A DNA stretch of 64,000 nt, from contig OZ316899.1 in assembly GCA_973895155.1 (NCBI GenBank), positions 7,254,001 to 7,318,000 of the forward strand, in the 5' to 3' direction. Shown here piece after piece: positions 19,525 through 31,144 of this stretch. The first letter of the stretch is position 1. Each line of letters begins with the position of its first letter. The DNA is from Marsupella aquatica. Its lineage: Eukaryota; Marchantiophyta. The position numbers and the translations under genes are program-made. Below the pieces are notes generated by a model that saw only the letters and a list, made by a program, of their open reading frames with translations, was not told the DNA's origin and searched no databases.

Positions 19525-20177
19525 CTACCTGCCCAGATCCCCATCACAAGCCTTTGCCAAAGCACTCACAATCTGAATGTGCCCTCTTTCAGATTTCCCA
19601 TTGCCTTCCGGATTGTAACTCAAAGTCAACTTCAGTTTGATGCGGTATTGGTCAAAAAACTCTTGCGCTTCCTTGGAGCTGAGCTCCCCCCTATCAGCCC
19701 TGATCCTTGTAAAGCATCCATGCCTTGCAATAATGTCTTCAAGTATAAACTGACAAATAGCAGCGGTAGTATTTGGAGCCATTGCTCTCCCTTCCACATA
19801 AGAAGACAAGTCTTCTCTCGCCAAAACCAAGTATCTCGCCCCATTGCTCTCTCTTGGCATGTACACCACATCAATAGCCCATTGAAAGTGTAGCGCCACT
19901 GGGTAAGTCGGAACCAATCCATCTCTATGTCAGATCCTTGAGTAGAACTGGCAAATCTCACAGGTCTCCACATAGTCTTGAACAGCCAAGTATAAACCTG
20001 GCCACCAGTACAACTTCCTGATTCTCTCGTAAGTTGAATGCACCCATTTGTGTCCACCCATGTCAGCATCATGGCACTCTTTGAGAATTCAATCCTTCTC
20101 ATCCTTGGTATCATAAACCCCTCATGAATTATTTTTTCTTTGTATATGTGTACTAGGTTATGAGGCATTACCCCCAA
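19525..20177 (-). pseudogene. Gypsy integrase core and H2C2 zinc finger fragment
   Basis: The H2C2 finger reads in an unlisted frame near 20080-19950: HDADMGGHKWVHSTYERI, then LYWWPGLY and ETCEICQFYSR. The catalytic core follows: FQWAIDVVYMP (first D), TRIRADRGELSS (second D, D-R-G replacing D-N-G) and NGKSERGH (E). Frame changes separate the finger and the core. Confidence 0.7.
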
Positions 20178-20470
20178 GTGAAGCCATGGAACCCCTGGGC
20201 CAGCCTGGCCTGGGGATTATGAAATTTGAATGAGAAGTAGGGTAAGTGCAACCTGCAGATAGTGACAGATCACACTTTTACTGTTTAAAACTGAACTGAA
20301 TGTTGAGTAAAAATTCACTCAAGCTTTACGCTTGGTAACTCATCCCCACTTGGGGATAATGGATGTAACCCCCTCGGGCTCAGCGCCCTCTAGTATTACA
20401 TACCATTACCCCCTCTTGGGGATGGGTTACCCTACACCACAACCCTTTGCAACAACTGACCTGGGTCCTC
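20178..20470. other. Spacer within the gypsy relic, possible small insertion
   Basis: Contains three related GGGGAT/ACCCCC-rich stretches (near 20167, 20340-20380 and 20405-20430), including CATCCCCACTTGGGGATAA, which could be a decayed MITE or hairpin. No coding frame links the two flanking gypsy parts here. Confidence 0.3.
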
Positions 20471-21398
20471 CTACCTTTGCCACAAGTAGCCCTCTCTCAA
20501 TAAGAACTTGTAAGATCTTTTTCGGATCTTGACAAACTCTTGGTAGCTCCACTCTGGTTGCTTCTCCAAAGTACTGATGTGTTGCCCAATATCCAACAAC
20601 TCTCCCAAACAAAGTTCTTCCTTGAACTCTAGACTTCCAACACCTTCGGTTCCGGTCACCTCGCCAACTCTTGTCGCTACCTCATTTCCAAACCTTGCTC
20701 TCAATAGCATGTCGGCAACCGGATTATCCTTTCCCGCAATGTGACTTAGCTCAGGGTTAAACATCCAAATGAAAGCAATCCACCTGAGCATCGCTATGTC
20801 AGGTGTGTCATAGTTTGCTATCATTCCCAACAACAATTGGCAATCAGTCTCAACCACCACTGGTGCCCCAATCAAATAGTTCCTCTCCTGATTGAGTGCC
20901 ACTTTGGCACCCCAAAGCATGCTTCCTTTGCCTTTCCGTAAAATGTTTTGCCCCAAACCTGATGGCAGACCTTTCACCATTCTTGTCATCTTGCCCAATA
21001 GCCCACCCAGCTGCAAATGGACTCGCATCAATAGTCATTATCAATGGTCGCCCACTCTCATAGTCTGTAGCTTGGAGAACTGGCGGACTCATGAGGGCAC
21101 TCTTTAGCTTGGCCATTGCTTTGCTATGCTCTAGTAACCATCTCCACTTAACCTTCTTCCTTAATAGCTCATAGAGTGGGTCTGCCAGGTGCGAGAAGTG
21201 AGGGATCCAGATCTTATAGAAGACAAAAGCACTTAGAAACCTTTGAACTTCCGGCACCAATTTGCAATCCTTCATTTCACTAATAGCTCTCACCTTGTCC
21301 ATGTTCGACTTCCTTCCATAAGATCCGCACATCTGCCCGACGACTTTCACCTCTTTCATCCCAAATTCAGACTTCTTCCCCAAAAGAGTGACTCCCAC
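20471..21398 (-). pseudogene. Gypsy RT C-terminus and RNase H fragment
   Basis: The RT thumb/connection part (NMDKVRAISEMKDCKLVPEV, then FLSAFVFYKIWIPHFSHLAD and LMTIDASPFAAGWAIGQDD as the RNase H start) is followed after a frame change by RNase H residues (APVVVETDCQLLLGMIANYD; NPELSHIAGKDNPVADMLLR). The conserved HIxGxxNxxADxLSR end is recognisable. It is non-functional. Confidence 0.75.
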
Positions 21399-21753
21399 AT
21401 CGATCAGTGTGACGCCGCCAGCACGGCTAGTAATAAGGAATCCGGCTTAACTTGTGCTAAGCACATACAAAGTGGACTTAGTAGTCCATAGTTATTAGCA
21501 TAGCAACACAAAATCAGTTAGTCGTGATGGTTAGGACAAGTTTAGTCAATAAAGAGCATTCACGCTTGGGCTGGCAATGCACCGCCGGATTACGAGCATG
21601 TTATGGCCGTCTACCTTGGATCCATATAATTGATCCGAGAGGCGGCCCTTTGACACGCCCTGACAGACCTGAGGAGTGGTTGGTACACTTTAAGCATGAG
21701 GGACTCGGCCTATCAGAGGCAAGAGGGGCCGATCGGTTGATGCCCCACAAGGG

Positions 21754-21760
21754 TATAAAA
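21754..21760 (+). promoter_or_regulatory. TATA box
   Basis: TATAAAA within GGGTATAAAAGGCGAG, about 100 bp upstream of the first frame at 21860; start of transcription expected near 21785. Confidence 0.5.
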
Positions 21761-21859
21761 GGCGAGCCCTTCCCCACCTCTTAATCGTCAGTTCACTCCT
21801 CACACCAACTTTGTTACCAGCTCCTCCGTCTCCCTTAGCAACCAAGCACACCTTGCCAT

Positions 21860-22519
21860 ATGACCGGCCCTATCCTGTCCAGCTCAGCTGTCCGGTTTTG
21901 GTATCAATTCCTTGCAATAGGAAGCCATCTTGCCACTTTTCTTGTTGATATCAATCCGCGGAGGTATGCCATTGAGAAGCATTTTGAACGCCGAGTCTGT
22001 TTGCTAGGCCGTTCCCATTGGATCTGTCATTTTGGACTCAACTTTGAAAGCAACGACTGTAAGGACAAAGGGATCTCCAAGCTCTTCTTTGACAAAGATA
22101 AGTACATCGGCTTCGAGGAAGCCATCCTCCCCCTCCCTGACAAGGTCTTCCAAATTCCAGGTACCATTGACCTACAACAACACCACTTCAACGAGATTTC
22201 TGCCAAAGCCCAGGCACTCGCCCAACCAAGACATACCACAACCCAGGTGTATGGTTCAACCTCGGCTTCTATGGCACCCATCCTCCCCAAAAACAGCCAA
22301 ACGCCGCCTTGGCCTCACTCAAGCCGCTCCCCACCACCGGTCGCACCGCCCGCTTGGGTACGATCCATGGTAAACACGGTGAACATAAGCTTGGAGGATG
22401 AAGAGGTTCATCCACCCTCGTCCGGAGACCACCAGGGACGCACCAACACGGGACAGGTAACACATCGCCATCCTCACAAGCCCAAACCCAAGAGGCGGTT
22501 TTGGTGGACAACACGGTGA
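21860..22519 (+). CDS. Unknown protein, N-terminal part (LTR-like unit copy 1)
   Basis: ATG frame of 219 codons. A folded N-terminal region (FVDINPRRYAIEKHFERRVC-like register, HWICHFGLNFES, KDKYIGFEEAILPLP) is followed by a long Pro/Thr/His-rich linker and a basic end (KPKPKRR). The frame then shifts into the conserved part at 22580. This part is absent from copy 2, which is cut upstream. It could be a gag-like capsid of an undescribed retroelement, but I see no zinc knuckle and no known motif. Confidence 0.4.
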   Translation: MTGPILSSSAVRFWYQFLAIGSHLATFLVDINPRRYAIEKHFERRVCLLGRSHWICHFGLNFESNDCKDKGISKLFFDKDKYIGFEEAILPLPDKVFQIPGTIDLQQHHFNEISAKAQALAQPRHTTTQVYGSTSASMAPILPKNSQTPPWPHSSRSPPPVAPPAWVRSMVNTVNISLEDEEVHPPSSGDHQGRTNTGQVTHRHPHKPKPKRRFWWTTR

Positions 22520-22579
22520 TGGTTGCAGCACCGGCACCAGTTCTAACGGTGGTAGCACTACCTCTGCTGGATAGGGAAG

Positions 22580-23320
22580 ATGGGGAGATGTTCCCTTCTA
22601 CGAGCCACCCCCGGGAACCAATCTCAAGGTAGGAAGAGGAAGGAGTTGGCTACAGTATCCAGCTTACCCATGGCCACCGTCGTAGTAGCCAAGTTGATCA
22701 TGCATTGCATGGGGGAGAATGTCCACAAGAACATCCTCCACCCAAAGCATGCGGCTTACCTGAAGACCCAAGGGTTTGAACACCTTGTCACCCTCCCTTG
22801 GAACACTTGCAAGTACTACGGGCAAGATATGATGGAGTTCATCCAGAACTTTGACGAGGCCTGCCAACAAACCCGCGCGGATGGACGGGTAATGTCCCTG
22901 AACAAAGAGCGACTAAAGCTCATCTTCGGCCTACCCAAGGGACCAAATCGGGTGGAATCACGAGCCCCAAGGGGCAAAGGAGCAAAGTACCAATCATCTA
23001 GCTTCCCGACTGAGGGTTTGGTGGACAACAACTTTCTGATCAGGACATGCCTCATCCCGGAGATTGCAGAGTGGCTGGTGTTTTAGCGTTACGCCATCCA
23101 CATGATGGAGCCGCGGGGTGAGATATCCGCCGCCCAGGTGATCCAAGTCAAGAACTACCGGCGAAGTGGGCTTCTTTCTTTGTCAAGAAGTTCCACGAGG
23201 AGATGGAACGACGAAGGAAGACCTTGTACCTTGGGGGAAAGGCCTACCTCGCAAGCCACATCAAGATCATCATCAAGTGGTACGCCCAGTTTGACCAACA
23301 AACCCTCCCAAGGTGAAATG
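22580..23320 (+). CDS. Unknown repeated protein, conserved middle part (copy 1)
   Basis: The 22580-23086 frame, continued after a stop and frame change to about 23320, encodes MGENVHKNILHPKHAAYLKT, KYYGQDMMEFIQNFDEACQQ, HMMEPRGEISAAQVIQVKN and then FVKKFHEEMERRRKTLYLG. Copy 2 at 57873-57004 encodes the same region with mostly conservative changes, so it was under protein-level constraint. No known domain is recognised. The TAG at 23083 and the shift near 23100 indicate decay. Confidence 0.5.
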
Positions 23321-23399
23321 AGCCCAAACTCACCCTGCCCAGGTGGGTCCACTAGAAGAAAACCTGTGTTTTACTACTACAGGCCCTGCAACTACTTTG

Positions 23400-24350
23400 C
23401 CTAAATAACTCATACGTGGTGCCAAACACTGTTTTTTTAATGGGTTGTAATAATCTGCATTTTATTACTCTACTTAGAACTATGTTACCTTAATCACTGA
23501 TTACAACTCTCCTTTTTGCCACTAAAACTTACATCACTTGAATTAGAGTTGTATATTACACAAATTTGCAAATCACTACAATCCACCGTCCACTACACCG
23601 TCGATGTTTACAACTCTATTTTCAACTAAGATTTTACCACTGGCAGAAACCACTACAAATACAAATACCACCAATATTTGAATGGTAAAGGTGCTTTTTC
23701 AATAAACTCCCAATCAAGTGAATCATTTCCAAGTGATCTCAATTACTTGAAATAATGTCATTTGTGAACACACCTATTGTTACTATAAATATCACCAATA
23801 GTGGAGTCACAAATGAATTTTGTCAAAGTAACTTTAAAATATTTTAGTGACAAGGACATTTTTACAAACAACTTAAGATTGAGTGGATTATTTGTCACTG
23901 TCCAAAAGTCTTTAAATAAAGTCATTATTATCACATATTGTACAACTACAAATGTCACTCATATTAGAGTCCAATAAATATCATTTGATGCAACTTTAGA
24001 CCAAGTGTCACATTCTCCATAGTCCAAAATCACTCTAAAGAATGTCATTCTCTTCATACATTTTATTAACTCCAAATGCCACTAAGAGTAGAGTGCCAAT
24101 GCAGGGCCTTGCAAATGACTTGAAATGAAGTGGATCATCTTCCATTCTCAGAAATCACTATAAATAATGTCATTCTTTAAATACATTTTGCAACTACAAA
24201 TGCCACCAGCATTAGAGTGTCAAAACAATTTTGACAATTGACTAAAAATTGGGCAGATTATTTTGTGATGTCCAAAACCTCTCCCAATGATGTCATTATC
24301 AACAAACATTTTCAGTCAAGATATGCATGCCACCCGAATTACAATGGCAA
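23400..24350. repeat. Degenerate AT-rich tandem array, 115-165 bp units
   Basis: A segment of the form TGTCATT...ACATTTT...ACTACAAATGCCACC...TTAGAGTG recurs near 23757, 23921, 24044, 24158 and 24291. Spacing is 164, 123, 114 and 133 bp, so the array is old and indel-rich. No gene. Confidence 0.7.
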
Positions 24351-26690
24351 ACGAATTATATTTTACAACTTGTACCCAAACCACTACAGAACAGGTGGTT
24401 ATAGGGTTTTGGGCACCTGTCACTTGAAATACCACCGTGTTTTGAGTTGGGAAAATTATGTGTTTAAACTTGCCATGAATTGCATTTATATGTACCAGCC
24501 CAAACCACTTCACATAAGGTCGTTTCGAGCCCTCACCTTTTGGCAACTACAAATTACACCCGTATTTGAGTCATGCAACACACATTGGTGCGACCACTTG
24601 CTATGAACTAGTGCTAAAAGGAGTGAATTGTGTGGACGCATCACATAAGCTCCATATTTGTAATTCCGTAGAGTCTTGGAGTGATTTGGGTGGAGTTCAT
24701 GATGTTCCATAACTTGTGTGCCTCAAATCTCTTCACCTTGGCATTTTATCCGTCACAACCTCATTGTTGTTGCTATAACTAGTTGGCACACATGATGGGG
24801 GTGTCCCACGGCTTCACCATGGGGTGGCTAACACAGAGGAATTGTGATGGCGGCGGGCCCAACCCTCCTCCTTTAATGATGGCCCTCTGAGAATTGTCAC
24901 AAGGTGGATCCACTTCTCATTATCCATTGTAAGTTTGTCACTCCCCAAATCACTAAAAACTCTGTTCTTCAAAACCCTCATTTCTAGCGACTAACATTAT
25001 CACTCAAGCTGGGGTGGTAAATCACGCATCCCTCTAAACAACTTCTCATAAAGTGGTAGTCCTAGGGTGAGTACGTATTGGTCCCAAACCATTACAAATG
25101 AGGTGGTTTTAGGGTTTAGGGCAAATGCAACTTAAGATACCACCGTTATTTGAGTTGAGAAGTAAATTGGGTGTGAACACTTGCAGTCAAGTGCATTTGA
25201 GTGTACCAGCCCAATTGACTCAAAAAAAGGTCCTTTGAGGCCCTCGCCTTTTGGCGACTACAAATTGCACCCGTATTTGAGTCATGCAACACACTTTAGT
25301 GCAATCACTTGCCATGAACTAGTGCTAAAAGAAGTGAATTGTGTGGACGCATCACATAAGCTCCATCGTTGTAATTCCGTAGAATCTTGGAGTGATTTGT
25401 GTGGAGTTCATGATGTTCCATCACTTGTATGCCTCAAAGTTCTCCACCTTGGCATTTTATGCGTCCCAACCTCATTGTTGTTGTTATAACTAGTTGGCAC
25501 ACGTGATGGGGGTGTCCCACGGCTTCACCATGGGGTGGCTAACACGGAGGAATTGTGATGGCGGCGGGCCCAACCCTCCTCCTTTAATGATGGCCCTCCG
25601 AGAATTGTCGCAAGGTGGATCCACTTCTCATTATCCATTGTAAGCTTGTCACTCTCCAAATCACTAAAAACTCTGTTCTTCAAAGCCCTCATTTCTAGTG
25701 ACTAACATTATCACTCAAGCTGGGGTGGTACATCACGCATCCCTCTAAACAACTTCTCATAAAGTGGTAGTCCTAGGGTGAGTACGTATTGGTCCCAAAC
25801 CATTACAAATGAGGTGGTTTTAGGGTTTAGGGCAAATGCAACTTAAGATACCACCATTGTTTGAGTTGAGAAGCAAATTGGGTGTGAACACTTGCAATCA
25901 AGTGTATTTATATGTACCAGCCCAATTGACTCGAAAAAAGGTCCTTTGAGGCCCTCGCCTTTTGGCGACGACAAATTGCACCCGTATTTGAGTCATGCAA
26001 CACACTTTAGTGCGACCACTTGCCATGAACTAGTGCTAAAAGGAGTGAATTGTGTGGACGCATCACATAAGCTCCATCTTTGTAATTCCGTAGAGTTTTG
26101 GAGTGATTTGGGTAAAGTTCTTGTGTGCCTCAAATATCTCCACCTTGCCATTTTATGCGTCACAACCTCATTGTCGTTGCTATAACTAGTTGGCACACAT
26201 GATGGGGGCGTCCCACTGCTTCACCATGGGGGGGCTAACATGGAGGAATTGTGATGGTGGCGGGTCCAACCCTCCTCCTTTCATGGTGGCCCTCCGAGAA
26301 TTGCCGCAAGGTGGATCCACTTCTCATTATCCACTGTAAGTTTGTCACTCCCCAAATCACTAAAAACTCTGTTCTTCAAAGCCCTCATTTCTAGCGACTA
26401 ACACTATCACTCAAGTTGGGGTGATACATCACGCATGCCTTTGAACAACTTATTGTGAAGTGGTAGTCCCAGGGTGATGGTTGTTCACAAACCACTGCAA
26501 ATGAGGTGATTTTAGGGTTTAGGGCAAATGCAACTTAAGATACCACCGTTATTTGAGTTGAGAAGTTAAATTGGATGTGAACACTTGCAATCAAGTGCAT
26601 TTGAATGTACCAGCCCAATTGACTCGAAAAAAGGCCCTTTTGAGCCCTCACTTCTTGTGGATTGAAGGTGAATGACTTGCACTTCTGGAC
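24350..26690. repeat. About 0.71-kb satellite, roughly 3.3 tandem units
   Basis: AGGTGGTT-type anchors fall at 24393, 25101, 25812 and 26503 (708, 711 and 691 bp apart). Units two and three are nearly identical over long stretches, including CATGATGGGGGTGTCCCACG and GGCGGCGGGCCCAACC. Each unit boundary contains TTTTAGGGTTTAGGG or a close variant, resembling the plant telomere repeat. Frames at 25181-25489 and 25892-26185 are repeat copies of each other, not genes. Confidence 0.95.
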
Positions 26691-27929
26691 CTAGCTTCAC
26701 TCCATGATTGACAAATTGAGCACTAGATTTAGATAGGATATCTCTTTGCAAATCGAGCAGAATCTTTATTTTTAGTTGATTCAAATTTAGGTAGGCTATG
26801 TCTTTGCACAGAAAACATAAATCTTTGTTTTTACTTGATTCTAGGGAGTGCCCTCGTTTTCTCTTTTGTCATATTGAGTATAAACTTAAGAATCAATATA
26901 AAGTTCCTTGATTAATTTTTCTCTTTTGTTATTTAATGTAGGTTTAATTTGCACTCATTGTCTTTTTATTCCTTTACTCTTCATAATTTAATAGATTCTT
27001 TCCCCCTTTTCAATTTAAAAAGTCATTTAGTGAGGGTTTCCACTCGTTGCCCTTTCATTTGCTTACTATTCACTCTTTATTGAAATCATATTTTTCTATT
27101 TTTCAATAAAAAGTTGATGTTTTCATGTTTTCACTCTATCTCCATTTATTTATTTTTCTCTTTGGCTCAGTCCAAGAATAATTAAAATCAGATTCCTTTT
27201 TTGGGTGATTTTTTTTAATTGCGCAAAGTCAGATGGCAGGTCTAATTTGCAACATATATTCCAAAAGACCACATATGCAATATTGCGTAAACAATCCTAG
27301 TGGCCAGGTGAATATATATGTTAGAACCCTCTTCCCCCAATATCATTTATTTAGGTCAAAACTCGCTAGCCAATGATATAATATATCCTTCTAGCATACA
27401 AAACCTCGGATCATTGACAAAAAACCGACTCGGGCCAAATGGGGAAACGCAAGAGAGAAGAGGGGTATGTGGAGCGGCTTGCTCTTGCTCAGCTCGGAAC
27501 CTTTCCTTGAGCGCATAGATTGAAGCTTGCACCGCAAGCTATGGAAAGGTTGAGGGTTTTGTGGCTTGGCCCTCCAATAGTTGAGTTGTGAGAGGGCGAG
27601 AAGAAGACGAGAGCTCAAAGAGTTGGGATATACCAAGTCTTCTACGTGGTAACTGTCATTCAGCCTGTTGGCCGCGATAGTTTGTTCCTGGTTTTCCAGT
27701 TTTGTTGTGGTGCGTTATGCTCAATTCATGAAACGAGCAGTCAGCGGGCAGCGACAATGCAGAGCCGACAACCACTTTCATGAGTGCCGCAAGGTGGGTT
27801 TTCTTTGCTTTCCTCTTCTATTCTTGGCTGTCAGTCTATTCTTCACCCCATCTCTTAATGCATTTTTCCGCGCGTCTTCTGTCTTTGGAAGACCAAGTGT
27901 TTGGGCATTGGCACATGACAAAATCCAGA
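26691..27929. other. No gene recognised
   Basis: 26700-27200 is AT-rich with repeated CTTTTGTTATTT-like and CTTTACTCTTC-like runs. 27300-27900 has short frames only. The LINE relic begins near 27930. Confidence 0.5.
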
Positions 27930-29100
27930 GCTCTACTTCCAAGGGAATCTGGTGGAATTTGTGAGGACCTACAAATACCTTGGGGTGGAGTTCTCTCAAA
28001 ACTTGAGTTGGGCCTCATGTGTAAAATCTAGGGCTGCCAATGGGTACAGAGCTTTTTATGCATTCATGAACAAATGCAAAAGAGCTGGTCTACACACTTG
28101 GAGGTTAAGGAAACATCTCTTTGGAGCTTTGGTGAAACCAGTCATTCTTTATGGAGCACCAATTTGGGGAGCAGGTGTGTCTAAATCTGGGTGGCAACAG
28201 ATTGAGGGGCTGCAAAAGCTATTTCTTGAGATGGAGCTTGGGATCAAGTCACAAACCCATATGCACTTACACTTGCAGAGGCAGGCTTGTTTCCTTTGGA
28301 GGTGGAGGCACTCTTCCACACACTCAAATACATCATGCGTGTAAGAGAGTTGGAGGAAAACAGATTTCCTTTTCATGCCTTGCGCTCATCTTCAGCTAAA
28401 GGGTGGTATGCAGATGTGTGCAGGTGGGCCCATGCTTGGGATTTTCCTGAACATGAATGGCCAACACACCCAACCAAGCTAAGAGCAAAACTTGAGCAAA
28501 AGGCTTTGCACAAACTTTGGCATGAACCTAGCCCACGGCAGCAATACTACATGAGAGATGTGAACCCCATGAAGAAATATCGAGAACAAGAATACTTATC
28601 TAGCACTATCTCAGTACAACTTAGACACCTTATTGCTCAGTATAGACTAAGCTCACACCACCTTGAAGTAGAACAAGGGAGATGGAAGGATATTGACAGG
28701 AAAAAGAGGGTTTGTCAACTATGTGATAGCTCTAGTATAGAGAATGAATATCATGTATTCATTGCTTGCAAGTTTTATGAGGGGGTTAGGATGGCATCTC
28801 AAATCTTGGTGAAAGATTTGTATGCATTGTTTGGTCTGCCCCCTCAGCAACTTGGAAGATATGTCTTTGCGGTGGATAGGGAAAGGAGAATAGGTTTGGA
28901 AAATCTTTCAGGGCTCTCTAGGTCCATAGGGCTCTCTAGGTCCATAGTTTCTTTGAGGACATAGTTGTCCTCTTCTGAGCAATCTCTTTTGGTTGCTCTT
29001 TTCTTTGATTGCATTGTACTTTACTTTTTGTGGCAGCTCCTTTGACTTTCATGGTCCCGGAGCTTATAATACATTTCCATTACCAGTTTTCCTTGTTATT
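27930..29100 (+). pseudogene. 5'-truncated LINE (non-LTR retrotransposon) ORF2 C-terminus
   Basis: 27952-28344 encodes the RT thumb region (FVRTYKYLGVEFSQNLSWAS, then VKPVILYGAPIWGAGVSKSG). After a frame change, 28287-28964 encodes the C-terminal domain with a Cys/His finger (CQLCDSSSIENEYHVFIACK). The tail has a short in-frame duplication (GLSRSI twice, 28912-28945). It belongs to a different LINE lineage from the copies at 51-61 kb. It has no EN or catalytic RT and is presumed dead on arrival. Confidence 0.75.
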
Positions 29101-29239
29101 GAAAGTGTTGGAAAAGGGCTCCATATCTTTATAAAACATCCAAATTAGCGTTCACTGAAATGCTTACATAATGGAGCCCACCATTCCATCTTAAATTTCA
29201 GACAAACTATAGGCAAAATATAGGCCATTCTAACAAGAT

Positions 29240-30292
29240 GCACTTTATTTAATCGTCAAGATGTATCCATACTTTGCCCGTTTTTGGCTAGCGCCAAGCG
29301 CTAACCACAGGACACACTTCTTTTTGGAGACAAAACTCCTATCTCTTTTGCCCATTAGAAAAGATAAATGCCATTTAGAGTTGTTCAACATTCCCAAATT
29401 GTCTAAATGTCCATTTGATATTGTCGACCAAGTAGGTAACGGACTTTGCCCAATGTGGGAACTGGTTTGACTTGATAATATCGGATCATGAAGATCCAAC
29501 TTCAACACATTCCTAAATACCCAATATAGATATTTGCAAGGCATGTAGGGTTTTTTGTAAATGTGTCGACGGTAAAAATCCTCACACGAGCAACAAGGGA
29601 AACAACAAATCTGAACCCAATAAGAGGTTGCAGTCCTCTCATGTTCATGTGTTCTAATACAATATTGTTTTCCCCAAGCATTCCCACTCATGACATCTCT
29701 CTTGCATATCAATCTCATTATTTCTTTTTCAGATGCTTCAATCTTCTTGTAATGTGTTTGAGTTAGATTCACTCTTTGCAAGCACTTCCTTCCATTCCTT
29801 GAGGGACATCTCAAAATGGGGTCTGCCAAATTGATCATCTCCTCGAACAGATTCACATCAATGCGTAACTTGGATGAGGATGGCTCCTGAGAACCTTCCC
29901 CTCTCTCTCCTTTCACAATTAGTTCTTGTTCTCTCAAGAATTGGATCTCGCCCTCCTGAAGATTGGTCCCTCTCGCAATGGGAAGAATGGATGGTACATT
30001 GGGAATGTTTGAAACACCTCTTCTTTGTGACATTTGTTATTTGGGCAAAACCATATCTGGTCTGAGTGGGGCTCTAAACTAAAAAGTCTACATCCTCTCA
30101 CTGATATTTCCACAACTCCTTCTGGATTTGGACACCCAATCTTCTTTACTCAATTTTGACATTCATTTTGGCTCCCTCTCCAACCAAGGGTTCCATTGCA
30201 AGCAAGACCAGCACCACATTTTGAAGTTTGTCAGAGATGCCACACCTAGAGCTTTATCACTTTCCATGGGGAGAAGAGAGTCTTCAGGCGCG
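29240..30292 (-). pseudogene. MULE transposase C-terminal part with SWIM finger, copy 2 (left of gypsy)
   Basis: The minus frame 30033-29245 and upstream sequence to 30292 match the copy 1 SWIM exon: WFCPNNKCHKEE, NIPNVPSILPIARGT, NAWGKQYCIRTHEHE and CCSCEDFYRRH with CKYLYWV. The SWIM His is replaced by Tyr (CAC to TAC), which should abolish that finger. The alignment to copy 1 runs up to the gypsy LTR at 30293 and resumes at 44878 on the other side, showing that one MULE gene was split by the insertion. A palindrome of the copy 2 type (TAGCGCCAAGCGCTA) lies at 29288-29302. Confidence 0.7.
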
Positions 30293-30759
30293 TGTCGTGC
30301 GCATACACATCGCTACACATCATACATCGCTTGTCACATACATCCAAACATAGTCATATTGCCACATCACAAACACCAGAGAATGGAATACAAGTGAAAC
30401 TCATGTCCACACATGTCCAAAACCCACAATAATCTCAATACAATTGGCACAACGATCCCGGTCAACAATACCCCATTGATCCCGCACCGATCCGATCACA
30501 CACGTATCTCAAGCCAACGCACCTTGCACTACTCAAGGAATCCACGTTACACAAACAAAGCTCACAACCACCATAGCCACTCAAGATCCTCTCTCTCTCC
30601 AAGGCTCAACATTGAAAGATGACCTTTCAATGCCTCACAAGTGAGAAGTACCCTCTCACACAAACCTGACGGAACCTTATCGGCTCATATAGCACACATA
30701 CCAAACATACAGATCTAGATAGTACGATACACTCTAACACTACCTAGAATGGTGTGACA
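30293..30759 (-). repeat. 3' LTR of gypsy copy 1
   Basis: 467 bp, TGTCACACC...GCGCACGACA on the minus strand. It matches 61727-62192 of copy 2 almost throughout and matches the right-end fragment 44688-44877 over its first 190 bp. Confidence 0.85.
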
Positions 30760-30761
30760 GC

Positions 30762-30899
30762 TGTCGTGCGCATACACATCGCTACACAACATACATCGCT
30801 TGTCACATACATCCAAACATAGTCACACTGCCACATCACAAACACAAGAGAATGGAATACAAGTGGAACTCATGTCCACACATGTCCAAAATCCACAAT
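30762..30899 (-). repeat. Extra copy of the last 138 bp of the LTR, between PPT and 3' LTR
   Basis: 138 bp nearly identical to 30293-30430, separated from the LTR by GC and followed by the polypurine tract complement. The same arrangement occurs at 62195-62332 in copy 2, so it is a family feature. Confidence 0.85.
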
Positions 30900-30910
30900 C
30901 GCCCCCCTAG
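30900..30910 (-). other. Polypurine tract of gypsy copy 1
   Basis: AGGGGGGCG on the minus strand, the plus-strand primer site expected just before the 3' end region. The 31-1144 bp after it (to 31144) is 3' non-coding. Confidence 0.6.
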
Positions 30911-31144
30911 CTGGGAGTAAGGTCCCCTAACTCTAGCTAGCCATGAGTTCTACAAGGTTGATATACACCTTTTTAGGTGTGAAGATCAGGAGGCCGGGTG
31001 CAAGTGAGCCCCATCGATCACCTACCTGCAATCCATATCTGCCAAGAGAACACAAATGATAACTAGTCGGCTTCATCGACACTGAGGACACAACCATGAT
31101 CCACTAGGAATCACCTACAATGGTGGTGTCAAACATGATATGTG

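Larger units (their letters stand above)
18726..21408 (-). mobile_element. Decayed Ty3/gypsy retrotransposon (minus)
   Basis: Fragments in order RT end, RNase H, integrase and chromodomain-like tail read from 21398 down to 18830, in several frames. The RT begins mid-domain at 21398, where the next LTR-like unit starts (TGTGACGCC at 21409). No protease or gag remains. Confidence 0.8.
21409..23355 (+). mobile_element. LTR-like unit with unknown gene, copy 1
   Basis: Begins TGTGACGCC exactly where the gypsy RT is cut and contains a TATA box and a gene with a second copy at 57.9-51.1 kb on the minus strand. The ends and any LTR pair are not proven. The unit could be a large retrotransposon derivative without pol. 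Confidence 0.4.

Noticed and set aside
21409-21785. Confirmed LTR pair for the LTR-like unit
   Set aside because: The 5' segment with the TATA box does not match the 50.2-50.9 kb segment at the end of the other copy, so no LTR pair can be shown.
25181-26185. Two homologous small genes with frames starting MQSS
   Set aside because: They are the same stretch of the 0.71-kb satellite unit in adjacent copies; no ordinary protein features.
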